64,000 nt of DNA from JBGSOV01 sp041738935 (GTDB lineage Bacteria; Patescibacteriota; Gracilibacteria; CAIRYL01; GCA-016699755). The position numbers and the translations under genes were made by a program. Below, piece by piece: positions 63,173-64,000 of the stretch. The stretch covers positions 62,001 to 126,000 of the forward strand of contig JBGSOV010000001.1 in NCBI GenBank assembly GCA_041738935.1. The letters run 5' to 3'. Every line of letters begins with the position of its first letter. Position 1 is the stretch's first letter. The notes under the pieces were generated by a model, which was not told the origin of the DNA, searched no databases, and worked only from the letters and a program-made list of their open reading frames with translations.

Positions 63173-63217
63173 AGCAATTCAGGAGAATTGCTCCTTCTCA
63201 GGATTTTGCTCTTTTCT
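63173..63217 (+). repeat. Dispersed hairpin repeat, family 2, single copy
   Basis: AGCAATTC (63173-63180), loop AGGA, GAATTGCT (63185-63192), then CCTTCTCAGG and ATTTTGCTC. Related on the minus strand to 55942-56010. Confidence 0.65.
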
Positions 63218-63288
63218 TCAGAAAACTTGAAGATTGTTCGAATTTCATGGATAAGGAAGAGGGAACATTTTTCTTTTTTTAGTGTTTT

Positions 63289-63426
63289 ATGGCTGAAACG
63301 AGAGACGGTCGCAAGTTCAATCGTATACCTGCCTACACCAAAAAAGTGAATGGCAAGGTGGTGAAAGTGCCTGCCCATGTACGGTCAAACCCAACTACGA
63401 GCAAGGGAAAAAAGGTGGGCAAATAA
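63289..63426 (+). CDS. 45-residue basic protein
   Basis: ATG at 63289 to TAA: MAETRDGRKFNRIPAYTKK then VNGKVVKVPAHVRSNP and a Lys/Gly/Ser tail ending KKVGK. Very basic, with a tidy K-V-N-G-K-V-V-K-V-P-A-H-V pattern I associate with small proteins common in CPR genomes. It is likely a small nucleic-acid or ribosome-associated protein, but this is not proven. Good codon structure despite its size. Confidence 0.6.
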   Translation: MAETRDGRKFNRIPAYTKKVNGKVVKVPAHVRSNPTTSKGKKVGK

Positions 63427-63858
63427 CGATAATGCACAAAAAACTGGCTCAGCATTCCGTTCTTATTTAGAACCAAGTGTTACAAGTCTCTTCGGTATTT
63501 TGAGTGCCTGTTAAAAAATACTTCAAGTATCAATGATTACTTTTGTGTTCGGTATGCCTGAGAAACTTCGAGAATTATTAGTGCATTAGAGAATTTCATA
63601 TTCCAGCCTTACTTGGAGGGGGGGAGGGGGGGGGATAATAACTACAAGTACCCCCTATGGGTTAGTCGCCTGAAAAAGTTGCCATATTTTTCGATACCCC
63701 CCTTGAGCCACCTACCCCACTATGAATATGTGAATGCAAAAATTTCAAATTTTTTTTAGATTTTTCATAATTGATAATAGTGGCTTATCACCAATATAGA
63801 GGTGTATTCTAAGAGCAAATGATAGCTTTCAATTCTTATTGATTTCGGTAAACAGACA
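63427..63858. other. Low-complexity non-coding stretch
   Basis: Holds the CAAAAAACTGGCTC word (63437), a long G tract (GG-A-G7-A-G9, 63615-63634), CCCCCT and ACCCCCC runs near 63651 and 63693, and an AT-rich stretch about 63740-63790. No gene seen. Confidence 0.5.
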
Positions 63859-64000
63859 ATGGCACGATACTCTTACCCATATCCGGCAAAGGCAACAACA
63901 GAAAGCATGAGGTGTATTTTTGCCACCTTCCTAAATAAACACCGCTACTTTAAAACAGGAGAGTATCAAAGCGGATCAATGACATGGAGTCGAAATGGAG
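63859..64000 (+). CDS. Start of an unknown gene cut by the window end
   Basis: 47 codons open from ATG 63859: MARYSYPYPAKATTESMRC, then an Arg/Lys and aromatic-rich continuation with TMTWSRNG-like end (SMTWSRNG). Preceded by an AT-rich promoter-like region. Too short to assign. Confidence 0.4.
   Translation, partial: MARYSYPYPAKATTESMRCIFATFLNKHRYFKTGEYQSGSMTWSRNG

Larger units (their letters stand above)
62700..63288. other. Sparse region upstream of gltD
   Basis: No convincing gene. It contains an orphan terminator (62841), a CACAGTC/GACTGTG hairpin (63040-63063) and a family 2 repeat (63173). Frames of 60-95 codons here have no recognisable features. Confidence 0.5.

Noticed and set aside
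62842..63349. Two overlapping plus-strand frames of 77 and 94 codons
   Set aside because: They cross a terminator, a hairpin and a dispersed repeat, and show no coding bias or family match.

Overview
The window reads like a Patescibacteria/CPR chromosome, most likely Peregrinibacteria or a close relative. Genes are short, densely packed and often overlap by 4 bp. Shine-Dalgarno sites are weak or absent. The gene set (ADP-forming acetyl-CoA synthetase, a four-domain S1 protein, LysM/M23 and NlpC/SLH envelope proteins, conserved small zinc-ribbon and membrane proteins) fits that group. TGA is a normal stop at many gene ends, which argues against the UGA=Gly code of Gracilibacteria/Absconditabacteria. 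The lineage call is inference. Unusually for CPR, it retains amino-acid and nucleotide biosynthesis: argG-argH, dapB, dapF, lysA, gltD-gltB and pyrD.

Layout. 0-7.5 kb: argG-argH, a LysM/M23 hydrolase, a DegP-like protease, clpP and a dTDP-glucose dehydratase. 7.5-8.3 kb: hairpin-rich spacer and two small membrane proteins. 8.5-20.9 kb: DciA-like protein, GT4 glycosyltransferase, dapF, EamA and LysE transporters, lysA, photolyase, methyltransferase, lspA-pyrD, a voltage-sensor/bPH2 fusion, HIT and M24 peptidase. 20.9-31.2 kb: Ca-type P-ATPase, orphan ABC ATPase with dapB, recA, a MutY with intact Nudix box, an S74 surface protein, an M50 protease and rpmB. 31.4-38.6 kb: S1 protein; a tight operon of TrmD-GNAT fusion, P-loop kinase, NlpC/SLH and DUF167; then yraN, smpB, rpmA, queE and a trypsin-like lipoprotein.

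38.7-41.3 kb: tRNA-Leu(GAG), a complete insertion sequence with 26-bp inverted repeats and an 8-bp target duplication, and two unknown genes. 41.4-43.5 kb: ADP-forming acyl-CoA synthetase. 43.6-48.7 kb: three secreted proteins on the minus strand sharing a new-looking six-cysteine module. One is a GH71-type alpha-1,3-glucanase and two are beta-helix proteins; this is the strongest candidate for an undescribed system.

48.7-50.6 kb: GDYXXLXY/DUF2157 pair. 50.7-56.4 kb: an AT-rich accessory/defence island with a GIY-YIG nuclease, a Fic protein with altered motif, an AbiEi/AbiEii toxin-antitoxin pair, a defence-type reverse transcriptase, a helicase relic and a GIY-YIG relic overlapping the gltB 3' end. 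56.4-62.7 kb: gltB and gltD. 62.7-64 kb is nearly gene-free, with a 45-residue basic protein and a gene running off the window end.

Three families of short dispersed hairpins occur between genes. In two of them stem substitutions are compensatory while the loop is conserved, which points to selection on structure.
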